A stretch of 15,617 nucleotides of DNA, from positions 1 through 15,617 of the forward strand of contig CAVYLN010000003.1 in the NCBI GenBank assembly GCA_963769435.1, read 5' to 3'. Shown one piece after another: positions 1 through 6,439 of this stretch; within the stretch, counting starts at the first letter, position 1; each line of letters starts with the position of its first letter. The stretch comes from JADKAV01 sp963769435 (GTDB lineage Bacteria > Actinomycetota > Actinomycetes > S36-B12 > UBA10799). The notes under the pieces were generated by a model. It saw nothing but the letters and a program-made list of their open reading frames with translations, was not told the DNA's origin and ran no database searches. The translations under genes were made by a program, and so were the position numbers.

Positions 1-983
1 GGCATCTTCGGATAGTCCGGGGGATAGGGCATCTCGTCGCCGTCATAGAGGTCGAGCGCCGGCTGCAGGTCGAACTCCTGCCCCCACCGATCGGCGTGCA
101 CATCGCCCACGCGGGCCACCCGGTCCGGCACGGTCGCGATGGTCCAGTCGCCCGGTTGGGTGTGGGCCACCTCGTCCCATGTCAGGGGTGTGGACACCGG
201 GGCATTGGGCCGGGCCGCACTGAGAAGGCGCTGGCGATCGTTCGGTCACGGGCGTTCTGGTTGTAGTCCAGGAAGATCCGCTCGCCGCGGTTCTCCTTCC
301 ACCACTCGACCGTCACGAGTTCGGGGGCCCGCCGGGCCATCTCGCGGCCGATGCCGATGGCAGCGTGTCGCACGTCGATGAAGTCCCACCGCGGTTCAAT
401 GGGCACGAACACATGCAGCCCGCGCCCACCGGACGTCTTCGGCCAGCCCTGCATGCCCAGCTCGGCGAGGATCTCGCGAAGCAGACCGGCCGCTTCGACG
501 GCGTCGTCGAAGTCGGTGCCCGGCTGCGGGTCGAGATCGAGGCGCAGTTCATCAGGGTGCTCGACATCCGGCGCGGTCACCGCCCATGGGTGGAACACGA
601 TGGTGCCCAGAGTTCGCGCACCACGCGATCACCGCCGCTTCCGTCGGCGTGATCTCGTCCGCGGTACGTCCGGACGGGAACGCGATCTGAGCGCTGTGGA
701 TCCAGTCCGGAGCGTGCGATGGGATCCGCTTCTGGTAGAACGCCTCGCCGGGGTTCACGCGGCGTCCGCGCTGGGCCATCTTCACGCCGGGCAGCACGCC
801 GTCGGGCCAGCGCTCCAGGGCGGTGGGGCGGTCCAGCAGGTACGGCAGCATGAACTCGGAGACCGCGGCGTAGTACGAGACCACGTCGAGCTTCGTATAG
901 CCGGGTTCGGGGAAGTAGATCTTGTCCGGATGGGAGACCCGCACCGAGCGCCCGCCCACCTCGAGGTGCGTCTCGTCGGCCAT
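1..983 (-). pseudogene. PolD/LigD-type polymerase (primase-polymerase), C-terminus off window, two frameshifts
   Basis: This is an archaeo-eukaryotic-primase-like polymerase of the LigD polymerase (PolD) family, which fills or extends DNA ends during non-homologous end joining. The ATG at 983-981 starts a protein with typical N-terminal features (SHPDKIYFPEPGYTK, then VKMAQRG). The frame is lost near 609-612: one extra base splits what should read AN-LGTIVFHPW. Family motifs continue in a second frame: the metal-binding pair in RLDLDP, SGGRGLHVFVPI, and FLDYNQNARDRTIAS. Near 207-217 one base is missing. The original frame then resumes with APVSTPLTWDEV and the C-terminal YPPDYPKM, running off the left edge. 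The net frame is restored, but about 135 codons are out of phase and the unshifted frame stops at 552. All catalytic motifs survive, so the break is either sequencing error or a very recent lesion. The start overlaps the ligase stop (TGATG), implying coupled translation. The family call is firm; whether the gene is dead is unknown. Confidence 0.85.
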
Positions 984-2044
984 CAGCGCACCTCACCCGC
1001 CAGGACGGCCGCCACGTCGAAGCGCACGGGCTGCTCGAGTTGCTCGTAGGTACAACTGGTGGGCTCGCGGTCGGGTCGCCAGCGCACGAACGAGGCGACG
1101 TGGCGGAAACGGTTGCCCTGCATATGGTCGTACTTCACCTCGGCCACCAGGATCGGTCGGATCGGATGGAAACCCATGTCCTTCTTGCCCGTCCACCGCG
1201 ACTGCATGCCAGGCACCCGTTGGCCCTCGCACGCCCATTTCCACGGGTGGTCGTCGTCCGGCCCGACCTCGATCGCCGCGAGTTCCTTGGCCAGGGCGAT
1301 GCGGTTGTCTCGGCTGAAGGCGCCTGCCGCACCGACGTTGTGCAGGACTCCGTCGTCGTCGTAGAGGCCCAGCAGCAGCGCGCCGAGCATCGCGGAACCG
1401 TCGGGTGCCGCGTTCTTGTACGGCCGCCACCCGGCGACCACGACGTCGGCGGTGCGCACATGCTTGACCTTGAGCATGGTCCGCTTGCCCGGGGAGTAGG
1501 GCTCGTCGGCGGGTTTGCACACGACGCCGTCGAGCCCGGCGCCTTCGAAGAGACTGAACCATTCGCGTGCCACCGCCGGGTCGTCGGTGATCGGCGTGAG
1601 GTGCATGTCTTCGGGCAGGGGGAGCGACTCGAGGATCTGGCGACGCTGCGCGAAAGGCTGCTGGCTCACGTCCTCGCCATGGTGGCGCAGGATGTCGAAC
1701 GCCACGAACTGCGCCGGCGTCGCCTCGGAGAGTTCCCTGATCTTCCAGCCGCCGGCCTCGGACCGTGGCCGGATCCGGTTGCTCAGCAGGTCGAACTCCA
1801 GACCCCTGTCCCCGGTGATCACCAACTCGCCGTCGAGAGTTGTGCCTGGCGCCAGGTGCTCCGCCGCAGCGACGACCTCGGGGAACAGGTAGCTGAAGTC
1901 CTCCTGCTTGCGGCTCTGAAGGATCACGGTGTCGGTCTCCCGGAACACGATGCACCGGAAGCCGTCCCACTTGGGTTCGTACAGCAGGCCGGGGCCGTTG
2001 GGGACCTGGTCGCCGACGGCCTTGGCAAGCATCGGCGCGATCAT
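983..2044 (-). CDS. ligC: ATP-dependent DNA ligase, LigC type
   Basis: A 353-aa ATP-dependent DNA ligase that seals nicks, probably in end joining or a backup repair pathway. The nucleotidyltransferase motifs are in order: motif I EPKWDGFR with the AMP-accepting Lys25, LDGELV at 70-75 (Glu73), AFDIL at 115-119, DGVVCKP at 172-178 (Lys177), and LKVK at 191-194. An OB-fold domain follows, with FRHVASFVRWRPDR near the C-terminus. The length matches mycobacterial LigC proteins (about 350-360 aa). It lacks the fused polymerase and nuclease domains of full LigD; instead a separate polymerase gene follows directly. The start is the ATG at 2044-2042, because MIAPMLAK is the usual family N-terminus and it overlaps the upstream stop as ATGA. 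The stop overlaps the polymerase start as TGATG. In Mycobacterium tuberculosis ligC (Rv3731) likewise sits beside a stand-alone polymerase gene (Rv3730c). Confidence 0.93.
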   Translation of the reverse strand: MIAPMLAKAVGDQVPNGPGLLYEPKWDGFRCIVFRETDTVILQSRKQEDFSYLFPEVVAAAEHLAPGTTLDGELVITGDRGLEFDLLSNRIRPRSEAGGWKIRELSEATPAQFVAFDILRHHGEDVSQQPFAQRRQILESLPLPEDMHLTPITDDPAVAREWFSLFEGAGLDGVVCKPADEPYSPGKRTMLKVKHVRTADVVVAGWRPYKNAAPDGSAMLGALLLGLYDDDGVLHNVGAAGAFSRDNRIALAKELAAIEVGPDDDHPWKWACEGQRVPGMQSRWTGKKDMGFHPIRPILVAEVKYDHMQGNRFRHVASFVRWRPDREPTSCTYEQLEQPVRFDVAAVLAGEVR

Positions 2045-2604
2045 TCGATGTCCCAGAGTGTGAACACGCCTTCCGCGGCGAAGTGTGTGTGTTTGGGGGT
2101 TGCGTGTGCCCTTGGGTCGCCGGTCAGTAATCGCCCTGACCCGCCTACCTGGCCGGAGATGCTCCAGGCGAACTCGTCCACCAGACCGGCAGCGAGCAGG
2201 GACGCGAACAACTGTGGCCCGCCTTCGCACAGAATGCGCGGGTACTCGGCGCGCAGCCTCGGCATGTCCGTGCCGTCCACGACCCTTGCGCCCTCGATCT
2301 CCGGGACGTTCCCACTGGCCGAGACGATGATCAGATCTGGAGGGGTACGGCGCGAGCGGAAGGGTTCCCACTCCGGCTTGATCCGGATCGGGCGGTAGGT
2401 CTCCTGCCGGGCAGTACCCGCGCCGACCAGGACCGCGTCGCATCCTGCGCGCAACATGTGGAACAGGCGACGGTCCTCGGGCCCGCTGAGTGCGGCGGAC
2501 AATCCGTCAGGCCCTGTGATGTGCCCGTCGATGCTGGTCACGAAGTTCACCCGCAAGGACCGTTCGGGCCACGCGTAGGCCCGCCAGAGTTCCTCGTCAT
2601 CCAT
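2041..2604 (-). CDS. RibD C-terminal/DHFR-like pyrimidine reductase family protein
   Basis: A 187-aa protein with the dihydrofolate reductase-like fold of the RibD C-terminal domain, a family of NADPH-dependent reductases best known from riboflavin synthesis. Visible motifs are NFVTSIDGHI at 20-29, CDAVLVGAGTAR at 55-66 and ILCEGGPQLF at 124-133, the last being the typical glycine-rich nucleotide-binding loop. It has no deaminase domain, so it is not a full RibD; stand-alone members are common in actinobacteria and most have no known substrate. It is the first gene of the minus-strand operon and overlaps the ligase start by four bases (ATGA). The ATG at 2604-2602 is preferred over a GTG at 2640, because the extra 12 residues do not resemble the family. 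No convincing ribosome site or -10 hexamer precedes it. Its role beside end-joining genes is unexplained. Confidence 0.85.
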   Translation of the reverse strand: MDDEELWRAYAWPERSLRVNFVTSIDGHITGPDGLSAALSGPEDRRLFHMLRAGCDAVLVGAGTARQETYRPIRIKPEWEPFRSRRTPPDLIIVSASGNVPEIEGARVVDGTDMPRLRAEYPRILCEGGPQLFASLLAAGLVDEFAWSISGQVGGSGRLLTGDPRAHATPKHTHFAAEGVFTLWDIE

Positions 2605-2662
2605 CCGCCTATCTGAACACCAAAAGGGTGGGCCAAGCACCTCGGCGCGCGTGCACCACCGG

Positions 2663-2668
2663 TAGATT
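2663..2668 (+). promoter_or_regulatory. Candidate -10 element for a leaderless zapE transcript
   Basis: TAGATT fits the actinobacterial -10 consensus TANNNT and ends 6 nt before the GTG start at 2675, so transcription would begin at or next to the start codon. No Shine-Dalgarno sequence is seen. Inferred from spacing only. Confidence 0.55.
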
Positions 2669-2674
2669 CCTTGC

Positions 2675-3682
2675 GTGCCGCAACGTCTGTCCGACCGTCA
2701 TCCCGAGGTCGTGGCCGGCGAACTCGTCGTTGGTCTGGTGCCACCACCGCACTTCGGCACCGTGAGCCTGGACTCCTACGTGCCCGATCCCGGGTACCCC
2801 AGTCAGGCTGCCGCGGTCGCGACCGCCGCAGCGTTCGTCAGGTCCGGCTCGTCACCGCAGCGGCGGCGATGGCTGCGCAAGGCGGCACCGGCCGAGTTCC
2901 GGCCGGGCATCTACTTCGATGGCGGATTCGGGGTGGGCAAGACCCACCTGCTGGCATCGGTATGGCATGCGGCACCGGGACCCAAGGCCTTCGGAACGTT
3001 CGTTGAGTACACGCACCTGGTCGGTGCACTGGGATTCGCCGGTGCGGTGACGGCGCTTTCGGATCTGACGTTGGTGTGCATAGACGAGTTCGAACTGGAC
3101 GACCCCGGCGACACCGTGCTGATGAGTTCCCTGCTGATGGCTCTCACCGAGAACGGGGTGCGTCTGGCCGCGACCTCCAACACACTCCCGGATGCGCTGG
3201 GGGAGGGACGGTTCGCAGCAGACGACTTCTTGCGCGAGATCCAGGGTTTGTCTGCACACTTCGACGTGATCCGCATCGATGGCGTCGACTATCGACACCG
3301 GGGGGTGCCCGTTGCGCCCACCCCATGGACCGAGGACGAGGTGGTGGCGGCCACCTCCGAGCCGGGGGCGACCCTCGATGATTTCGATGAGGTGTGCCGG
3401 CATCTCGCCACGATCCACCCGTCCCGCTACGCGAAACTTGTCGACGGGATCCCGTTGGTCGGGTGGACGGGGGTGCATCAACTCGACGCACAGGATGTGG
3501 CCTTGCGGCTGGTCGTGCTCATCGACCGCCTCTACGACCGCGATGTTCCGGTGGCCGCGTCGGGGGAGTCCCTCGGTCAGATCTTCTCGCCCGAGATGCT
3601 GCGAGGGGGATATCGGAAGAAGTACTTCCGGGCGTTGTCGCGACTGGCGGCGTTGGCGAATCTGGCTGAGCAAGAGCGGTGA
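2675..3682 (+). CDS. zapE: ZapE/AFG1-family P-loop ATPase
   Basis: A 335-aa AFG1-like AAA-type ATPase, called ZapE in bacteria, where the E. coli protein binds the FtsZ ring; a specific role in actinobacteria is not established. Walker A is GGFGVGKTH at 83-91 with Lys89 and Thr90. Walker B is LVCIDEFE, with Asp137 and Glu138, in the family-typical form CIDEFELDDPGD. The sensor-like AATSNT at 165-170 and the family-specific GVDYRHRG near 203-210 follow. It is somewhat shorter than E. coli ZapE (about 375 aa), mainly at the N-terminus, as is usual for actinobacterial members. The start is a GTG at 2675 supported by the leaderless -10. There is no signal peptide or membrane segment. Its last seven codons and stop (3661-3682) form the left end of a duplicated unit, and a relic of them lies at 3836-3857. 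Confidence 0.9.
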   Translation: MPQRLSDRHPEVVAGELVVGLVPPPHFGTVSLDSYVPDPGYPSQAAAVATAAAFVRSGSSPQRRRWLRKAAPAEFRPGIYFDGGFGVGKTHLLASVWHAAPGPKAFGTFVEYTHLVGALGFAGAVTALSDLTLVCIDEFELDDPGDTVLMSSLLMALTENGVRLAATSNTLPDALGEGRFAADDFLREIQGLSAHFDVIRIDGVDYRHRGVPVAPTPWTEDEVVAATSEPGATLDDFDEVCRHLATIHPSRYAKLVDGIPLVGWTGVHQLDAQDVALRLVVLIDRLYDRDVPVAASGESLGQIFSPEMLRGGYRKKYFRALSRLAALANLAEQER

Positions 3683-3827
3683 CAGCCGTGTCCGGTTTTG
3701 CATGATGATCATGGACTCGGACGGTGTGCTGTGCGTGGCTGTCTGGCTTCGAGCTTGATCATCATGCATATCCGGACAGCACGTTCGGTGCCACCTCGTC
3801 AGGACAGCACCTCCGGCCAGCAGGTCC
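3661..3827 (+). repeat. Tandem duplication, unit copy 1 (167 bp)
   Basis: This block matches 3836-4001 at every position except one extra T in the GTT at 3783-3785 and a T/C difference at 3799 versus 3973. The repeat period is 175 bp, and an 8-nt non-repeated stretch (3828-3835) separates the copies. The block starts inside zapE and contains its last seven codons and stop. This copy is therefore the ancestral one at its left end. It fills most of the gap between two convergent genes. Confidence 0.95.
3689..3778. repeat. 90-bp inverted-repeat element, copy 1
   Basis: The 23-bp arms at 3689-3711 and 3756-3778 are inverted copies with two mismatches. Their ends are TGTCCGG and CCGGACA, and they share the core GCATGATGATCA / TGATCATCATGC. 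A 44-nt centre lies between them. As RNA from either strand this would form a long hairpin. It sits just after the zapE stop and between convergent genes, so a two-way terminator or RNA-stability role is possible. The arm-and-terminus layout also resembles a REP/BIME-type or miniature mobile repeat. The core is much richer in A and T than the surrounding genes. It has no T-tract and no coding capacity that looks real. Confidence 0.85.
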
Positions 3828-3835
3828 GTGGGCAG

Positions 3836-4001
3836 TCTGGCTGAGCAAGAGCGGTGACAGCCGTGTCCGGTTTTGCATGATGATCATGGACTCGGACGGT
3901 GTGCTGTGCGTGGCTGTCTGGCTTCGAGCTTGATCATCATGCATATCCGGACAGCACGTCGGTGCCACCTCGCCAGGACAGCACCTCCGGCCAGCAGGTC
4001 C
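3836..4001 (+). repeat. Tandem duplication, unit copy 2 (166 bp), with zapE 3' relic
   Basis: The second copy of the 3661-3827 block. Its first 22 bases (3836-3857) are an untranslated relic of the zapE 3' end, including the codons for LAEQER and the TGA. It lies before the convergent DUF2505 gene, whose stop is at 4035-4033. The heptamer CTGGCTG, which begins the unit after its first base (3662, 3837), occurs again right at the right boundary (4001-4007). This points to a microhomology- or slippage-driven duplication. Confidence 0.95.
3864..3953. repeat. 90-bp inverted-repeat element, copy 2
   Basis: Identical to the 3689-3778 element, with arms at 3864-3886 and 3931-3953. It was carried along by the 175-bp duplication, so the intergenic region holds two successive long hairpins. 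A short further match to the arm end (TCCGGACAG at 4012-4020) lies outside the duplicated block. Confidence 0.85.
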
Positions 4002-4032
4002 TGGCTGCACGTCCGGACAGTGCCCTGCGGGA

Positions 4033-4533
4033 CTAGGCGGTGTCGGCCAACCATTGCGCGCCCACGCGCTGCTCCTTGTTCAGGTACTTGCTGATCCACT
4101 CGGCCGCGAACTTCTCGATACGGCCACCGAGGAACGGCACCGAACACTTGATGTCTCCGACGGTCTCCACAGCGGTTCCGCCATCCACGGGTCGCAGTGA
4201 CACTGTGCCTGAGAAACCGATGGGCTGGCCGTCGAAATCGACGGAGAAGTCCCCTTCGCGGGCACCGCTTTCATCCGCCGGGCCCCAGTTCTGTGTCTCG
4301 TCCATCGGGATGGTGTCCCCGAGAAAGCGCTTCACGAAGCCGGGAACCTTGGCCGGCATCACGCGACTGTTGCGTATCCGCGTTCGATCTCCTGTGACCT
4401 CGACACTGGCCGAAACGTCCAGGGAGCCACTCTGCGTGCTCTTGTGGACGATGAACTCCTCATCGGCCAGCATCGCGAAGACGGTCTCCGGGTCCGCGTC
4501 GTAAAGCTGTACCTCGTCGATTCGTGCAGGCAT
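4033..4533 (-). CDS. DUF2505 domain protein (SRPBCC-like fold)
   Basis: A 166-aa protein of the DUF2505 family, found mostly in actinobacteria and assigned to the SRPBCC (START/Bet v1-like) ligand-binding superfamily; no biochemical function is known. The N-terminal DADPETVFAMLADEEF is the usual helix-start pattern of such folds. VTGDRTRIRNSRVMPAKVPGFVKRFLG and the later GFSGTVSLRPVDGGTAVETVGDIKCSVPFLGG match the alternating strands, and the closing IEKFAAEWISKYLNKEQ fits the long C-terminal helix. There is no signal peptide or membrane segment. The ATG at 4533-4531 is preferred over in-frame upstream codons, because the upstream residues are arginine- and serine-rich and unlike the family, and a -10-like hexamer lies 7 nt away. 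It follows aidB on the same strand but across a 207-bp gap, so it is probably transcribed alone. Confidence 0.82.
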   Translation of the reverse strand: MPARIDEVQLYDADPETVFAMLADEEFIVHKSTQSGSLDVSASVEVTGDRTRIRNSRVMPAKVPGFVKRFLGDTIPMDETQNWGPADESGAREGDFSVDFDGQPIGFSGTVSLRPVDGGTAVETVGDIKCSVPFLGGRIEKFAAEWISKYLNKEQRVGAQWLADTA

Positions 4534-4540
4534 GGACCCG

Positions 4541-4546
4541 ATACTG
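4541..4546 (-). promoter_or_regulatory. Candidate -10 element for a leaderless DUF2505 gene
   Basis: Read on the minus strand this is CAGTAT, which keeps the two key bases (A at position 2, T at position 6). It ends 7 nt before the ATG at 4533. Weaker than the TANNNT sites elsewhere. Nothing else recognisable lies in 4547-4740. Confidence 0.35.
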
Positions 4547-4740
4547 CCGTACCTGTGCGGCCCGACGCTCTCGTGGGGTTCCTCGCAACGATCAGGAAGG
4601 CTGGGGCGCCGGACCCGCGAGCTGCATCTCGCCGGGGAGGACCGTCTGCACACCTAGCGCAAGAACCCACTGCGCATGGGCGGTCACCGTGCCCGCGTCA
4701 CCTCAGATCGCCTTCCAGTACCACGAGGGACAGCGGTTGT

Positions 4741-6369
4741 TCAGGCGCCGACGCCGGCACGTTCCAGAATCGCGTCGATGTCCTGTGCGCCGATGTCCAC
4801 CACTCCGTACGTCCCCTCCGACTGTCGCAAGCGGGTCGCGATGAAGGCCTCCGACACCGCCGCGGGTGCGTGGGTGACCAGTAGAGAGGCCTGGAGCAGC
4901 AACGCCATCTTCTCCGCCAGCCAACGTGCGCGAGCAGGGGTCCCCGACGGGTTCTGAGCAAGCGCGTTGAGTACGTCGCGCAGTGATGCGTCGAAGGCCT
5001 CATCACATCCCGCGGCAGGGGCGAGGTTCTGCAGGTACGCGTCCAGACTCTCCGGATTGCGACTGATCGCGCGCAGCAGATCCAGTGCGTTGACGTTGCC
5101 CGAACCCTCCCAGATCGAGTTGACCGGCGCCTCTCGGTACAGCCGAGGCATACCCGTCTCCTCGACGTACCCGACGCCACCGAGACATTCCATTGCCTCG
5201 AACGTGAGCCCGGGGGTCCTCTTGCAGACGTAGTACTTGGACATCGGCAGGGCAATCCGCCGGAAGGCAGCCTGCTCGCTAGATCCCGCCTCGGCCGCGT
5301 CGACCGCGTGCGCAAGGCGGATCCCCAGCCAGGTGGCGGCCTCGACCTCGAGTGCCATGTCCGCGAGGACCTGGCGCATCAGCGGTTGATCGATCAGGGT
5401 CGCACCGAACGCCTCCCGGTGGGAGGTGTGCCAGATGGCCTCAGAGACGGCTTTGCGCATCAGTGCGGTGGAGCCCAGAACTGTGTCGAGCCGGGTCGCC
5501 GACACCATCTCGACGATCGTGCGCACGCCACGGCCCTCGTCACCGAGGCGCTGCGCCCAGGTGCCCTCGAACTCGATCTCGCTGGAGGCGTTCGAGCGGT
5601 TGCCGAGTTTGTCCTTGAGCCGCTGGATCTCGAAGACGTTCCGGGATCCGTCCGGCAGAACCCGCGGGACGACGAAACAGGTCAGTCCTCCGGGGGCCTG
5701 CGCCAGTACCAGGAAGATGTCGCTCATGGGCGCCGAGCAGAACCATTTGTGCCCCGTGAGCAGGTAACCGTCGCCACTGGGTGTGGCGGTGGTCGTGTTG
5801 GTACGCACGTCCGATCCACCCTGCTTCTCGGTCATGGCCATGCCTGCGATCAGTCCCCGCTTGGATGCGGGGGCCCGAAGGCCGAAGTCGTACTCGCGGC
5901 TGGCGAGCCCGTGTTCCCACTCGGCGGAGCGCAGCGGATCCACCCGCAGAGCCGGGATCGCGGCGTACGTCATGGAGATGGGACAACCGTGACCGGCCTC
6001 GGCCTGTGACCAGGTCATGAACCCTGCGGCCCGGTGTACGTGCGCGGCCTTGTCGTCCTTGCTCCAGGGCGCCGCGTGCAGTCCGTGGGAAACAGCGACC
6101 GTCATGAGCTCGTGCCACGCCGGGTGGAACTCGACCTCGTCGACTCGGTTGCCGTACCGGTCGTGTGTCCGCAGCACCGGCACATGATCGTTCGCCAGAC
6201 GTCCCCAATCGCGCGCCTGCTCCGAACCCGCCAGCGCTCCGAGCTCGACGAGTCCGGGCTCGTCGGGCTGACCCCCGAATGCGGCCACGGCCTCCCGAAG
6301 TGCGGTGTCGTCGGTGAAGGCGTTGTGGATCAGTGGCGGTGGCTGGTTGGTGACCTGGTGCGTACTCAC
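4741..6369 (-). CDS. aidB: AidB-type acyl-CoA dehydrogenase family protein
   Basis: A 542-aa flavoprotein of the acyl-CoA dehydrogenase superfamily, close in length and motif order to E. coli AidB (541 aa). AidB is an adaptive-response protein that binds DNA and FAD and is linked to protection against alkylation; its physiological substrate is unsettled. Shared stretches include NQPPPL near the N-terminus, RLAN at 57-60, FHPAWH at 81-86, MAMTEKQGGSDV at 177-188, TGHKWFCSAPMSD at 205-217, LKDKLGNRSNAS at 251-262, MECLGGVGYVEE at 393-404 and REAPVNSIWEGSGNV at 412-426. The last surrounds the family's catalytic-region glutamate (Glu421). It could be a related acyl-CoA dehydrogenase rather than a functional AidB, but it has the family's long form. 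The start is the GTG at 6369-6367, supported by homology and a well-placed -10. The ATG far upstream (6558) adds low-complexity residues and overlaps the divergent maltokinase gene. Confidence 0.9.
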   Translation of the reverse strand: MSTHQVTNQPPPLIHNAFTDDTALREAVAAFGGQPDEPGLVELGALAGSEQARDWGRLANDHVPVLRTHDRYGNRVDEVEFHPAWHELMTVAVSHGLHAAPWSKDDKAAHVHRAAGFMTWSQAEAGHGCPISMTYAAIPALRVDPLRSAEWEHGLASREYDFGLRAPASKRGLIAGMAMTEKQGGSDVRTNTTTATPSGDGYLLTGHKWFCSAPMSDIFLVLAQAPGGLTCFVVPRVLPDGSRNVFEIQRLKDKLGNRSNASSEIEFEGTWAQRLGDEGRGVRTIVEMVSATRLDTVLGSTALMRKAVSEAIWHTSHREAFGATLIDQPLMRQVLADMALEVEAATWLGIRLAHAVDAAEAGSSEQAAFRRIALPMSKYYVCKRTPGLTFEAMECLGGVGYVEETGMPRLYREAPVNSIWEGSGNVNALDLLRAISRNPESLDAYLQNLAPAAGCDEAFDASLRDVLNALAQNPSGTPARARWLAEKMALLLQASLLVTHAPAAVSEAFIATRLRQSEGTYGVVDIGAQDIDAILERAGVGA

Positions 6370-6375
6370 GTTCTT

Positions 6376-6381
6376 ACGGTA
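6376..6381 (-). promoter_or_regulatory. Candidate -10 element for leaderless aidB
   Basis: On the minus strand this reads TACCGT, a TANNNT match ending 6 nt before the GTG start at 6369. The divergent maltokinase promoter must share the same 70-bp gap. Confidence 0.55.
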
Positions 6382-6425
6382 ATCCCGTACACCGCTCGCA
6401 ATGCCCGAAAGATGGCGAAATCGGG

Positions 6426-6431
6426 CAGACT
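6426..6431 (+). promoter_or_regulatory. Weak candidate -10 element for maltokinase
   Basis: CAGACT keeps A2 and T6 of the -10 hexamer and ends 8 nt before the GTG at 6440. Spacing and match are both weaker than for the other sites in the window. Confidence 0.25.
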
Positions 6432-6439
6432 CGGCGGAT

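Noticed and set aside
207..612. Programmed ribosomal frameshifting in the polymerase gene
   Set aside because: Two opposite shifts would be needed, with no slippery heptamer or stimulatory structure seen. Error or recent mutation is simpler.
1040..2398. 452-aa open frame on the plus strand opposite the ligase gene
   Set aside because: Mirror of a high-GC coding region. The residues show no family motif, while the minus strand has all the ligase motifs.
2045..2443. N-terminal extension of the ligase to 486 aa
   Set aside because: The extra residues are arginine- and glycine-rich out-of-frame shadow of the reductase gene. MIAPMLAK at 2044 is the normal start.
3661..4001. CRISPR array
   Set aside because: Only two long units with no spacer-sized unique segments and no cas genes nearby.
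3724..4147. Small open frames inside the duplicated intergenic region on both strands
   Set aside because: They consist of the repeat itself read in arbitrary frames, recur because of the duplication, and lack start signals and homology.
4657..4675. GCGCA/TGCGC inverted repeat after aidB as a terminator
   Set aside because: Only 5 bp, no T-tract, and common by chance at this GC content.
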